This document shows, in pieces, positions 5,309-6,437 of a DNA stretch of 6,437 nucleotides. The stretch comes from an uncultured Eubacteriales bacterium. GTDB lineage: Bacteria > Bacillota > Clostridia > Oscillospirales > CAG-272. Position numbers and translations under genes: made by a program. The stretch lies in assembly GCA_958414825.1 (NCBI GenBank), contig CATYXQ010000076.1, positions 1 to 6,437 of the forward strand. Direction: 5' to 3'. Numbering within the stretch: position 1 is the stretch's first letter; every line of letters starts with the position of its first letter. Below the pieces are notes generated by a model. It was not told where the DNA came from. It ran no database searches and saw only the letters and a program-made list of their open reading frames with translations.

Positions 5309-6437
5309 TATTGCAATATCTGAAACCTTTTTACGGCAGGATGTCTGTCGGATTGACGATTAAAGTATTCGGAACACTGATCGAACTTGCCCTGCCATAC
5401 ATACTGAGTCATATACTGAAAAACGTTGTCTCTAAGGAGGCCGTCGATCCCATCGCATTTTGGGGCGGCATTATGATTGCCTGCGCTGCATGCGCATGCG
5501 TCTGCAATATCTGCGCCAACCGCATGGCCGCACATGTAGCACGCAATTTTTCAGAGAGAATCCGGCATGATCTATTTAACCGTACCATGCGGCTTTCTGC
5601 GGCGCAAACAGATAAATTTACAATACCGTCACTCGAATCACGCATCACGACCGACACCTACAATGTACATAATTTTGTCAGCATGATGCAGCGTATGGGC
5701 GTTCGCGCGCCAATTTTGCTGATCGGCGGTATCGCAATCACACTGATTATGGACAGCTATTTGGCGCTGGCTATGATCGCGATGTTACCCTTTATATTTA
5801 TTACGGTATATTTTATCTCCCAAAAAGGCGTTCCGCTGTATATCAAAGTGCAGCAGTCTGTTGACAGAATGATTCGCGTAGTACGTGAAGATGCCCAGGG
5901 AATCCGTGTAATCAAAGCGCTTTCTAAAACCGACTATGAGCATCGCCGCTATGATAAAGTCAATCGCGCGTTAGTCAGCGATGAAAAACGCGCGGGAATC
6001 ATAATGGGAATGGTTAATCCCATTATGACCATGCTCATGAATATCGGAATCGTCGCCGTTATCGCACTCAGCGCCACCCGCGTTTCCAATCATCAATCTT
6101 CACCCGAAACTGTTATCGCATTCATGCAGTATTTTACCCTGATTTCAATGGCCATGATGTCGGTAACAAGAATTTTTGTTATGTATACAAAAAGTTCAGC
6201 CTCCGCCCGTCGTATCGCAGAAATTATTCGTACAGAAGAGGATCTTGAAATTCAAGCGGAAAAGGATTTCTCAAAATCAAATACCGACACACACATCCAA
6301 TTTGATCAAGTTTGCTTTTCCTACGACGGCGGCCACAATAATTTGACCAATATCAGCTTTAAAATTCCTTACGGCGGATCGCTCGGAATTATCGGCGCCA
6401 CCGGCAGCGGCAAATCTACAATTATTAAACTGCTTCT
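5299..6437 (+). CDS. ABC exporter half-transporter (type IV, multidrug type), 3' truncated by window end
   Basis: About 379 residues are present: a six-helix membrane domain fused to the beginning of an ATPase domain. Membrane segments are visible at roughly 16-40, 54-77, 133-155, 156-176, 236-258 and 270-296. The intracellular loops contain SLESRITTDTYNV (111-123) and REDAQGIRVIKAL (196-208), both typical of BmrA/MsbA/YheI-like exporters. The nucleotide-binding domain starts near 331 with IQFDQVCFSY, and Walker A is GATGSGKST (366-374). The remaining ATPase motifs fall beyond the window. AAGGAAG lies 10 bases upstream of the ATG, which overlaps marR. Such exporters use ATP to expel lipophilic drugs, peptides or lipids across the membrane. 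In Bacillota a MarR gene followed by two half-transporter genes is a common layout, so a heterodimer partner may follow; this is inference. An unusual cysteine cluster lies in helix 2 (C62, C65, C67, C69, C72). Confidence 0.93.
   Translation, partial: MRIILQYLKPFYGRMSVGLTIKVFGTLIELALPYILSHILKNVVSKEAVDPIAFWGGIMIACAACACVCNICANRMAAHVARNFSERIRHDLFNRTMRLSAAQTDKFTIPSLESRITTDTYNVHNFVSMMQRMGVRAPILLIGGIAITLIMDSYLALAMIAMLPFIFITVYFISQKGVPLYIKVQQSVDRMIRVVREDAQGIRVIKALSKTDYEHRRYDKVNRALVSDEKRAGIIMGMVNPIMTMLMNIGIVAVIALSATRVSNHQSSPETVIAFMQYFTLISMAMMSVTRIFVMYTKSSASARRIAEIIRTEEDLEIQAEKDFSKSNTDTHIQFDQVCFSYDGGHNNLTNISFKIPYGGSLGIIGATGSGKSTIIKLL

Noticed and set aside
5122..5657. Two overlapping minus-strand open frames opposite marR and the ABC exporter
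   Set aside because: Both are antisense to genes with strong family signatures and show no domain pattern or initiation signals.

Overview
The window looks like a piece of a Gram-positive, low-to-moderate-GC Bacillota chromosome, most likely of the class Clostridia. This is inferred from the consensus sigma-A-type promoters, purine-rich ribosome binding sites, U-run terminators, a VanZ-family protein, a MarR/ABC-exporter pair and a CARF-DUF1887 protein of a kind common in that class. The genus cannot be told from the sequence. Six genes and one gene fragment are arranged as a rightward block, a leftward block and a second rightward block.

Positions 1-1873 (+) are the end of a surface-polysaccharide operon: the C-terminus of a probable multi-spanning flippase (cut by the window edge), a GT4-type glycosyltransferase that begins with GTG, and a small VanZ-family membrane protein. 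Each gene overlaps the next by 8 to 13 bases, so they are probably translated from one transcript. It ends in a Rho-independent terminator (1991-2015) and shares a bidirectional terminator (2025-2061) with the opposing unit.

Positions 2083-4607 (-) form a second unit. A near-perfect sigma-A promoter (TTGACA, 18 bp, TATAAT) drives a non-hydrolysing UDP-GlcNAc 2-epimerase (wecB/mnaA type), which supplies UDP-ManNAc for wall or capsule glycans. A gene for a CARF-DUF1887 protein (Card1/Can2-like cyclic-oligonucleotide-activated nuclease) follows 47 bp later. No CRISPR array or cas gene is visible, and the nuclease motif reads NETD...SCK where a canonical PD-(D/E)xK enzyme would have an acidic residue before xK. 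This gene is the most interesting item in the window.

Positions 4771-6437 (+) hold a divergent operon: a promoter, a GCAAC/GTTGC operator just downstream of the predicted transcription start, a MarR-family regulator, and a type IV ABC exporter half-transporter cut off just after its Walker A motif. The arrangement is typical of an autoregulated drug or toxic-compound efflux operon, and a second half-transporter may follow outside the window. The 386-bp divergent region (4473-4858) contains both promoters and no convincing gene.
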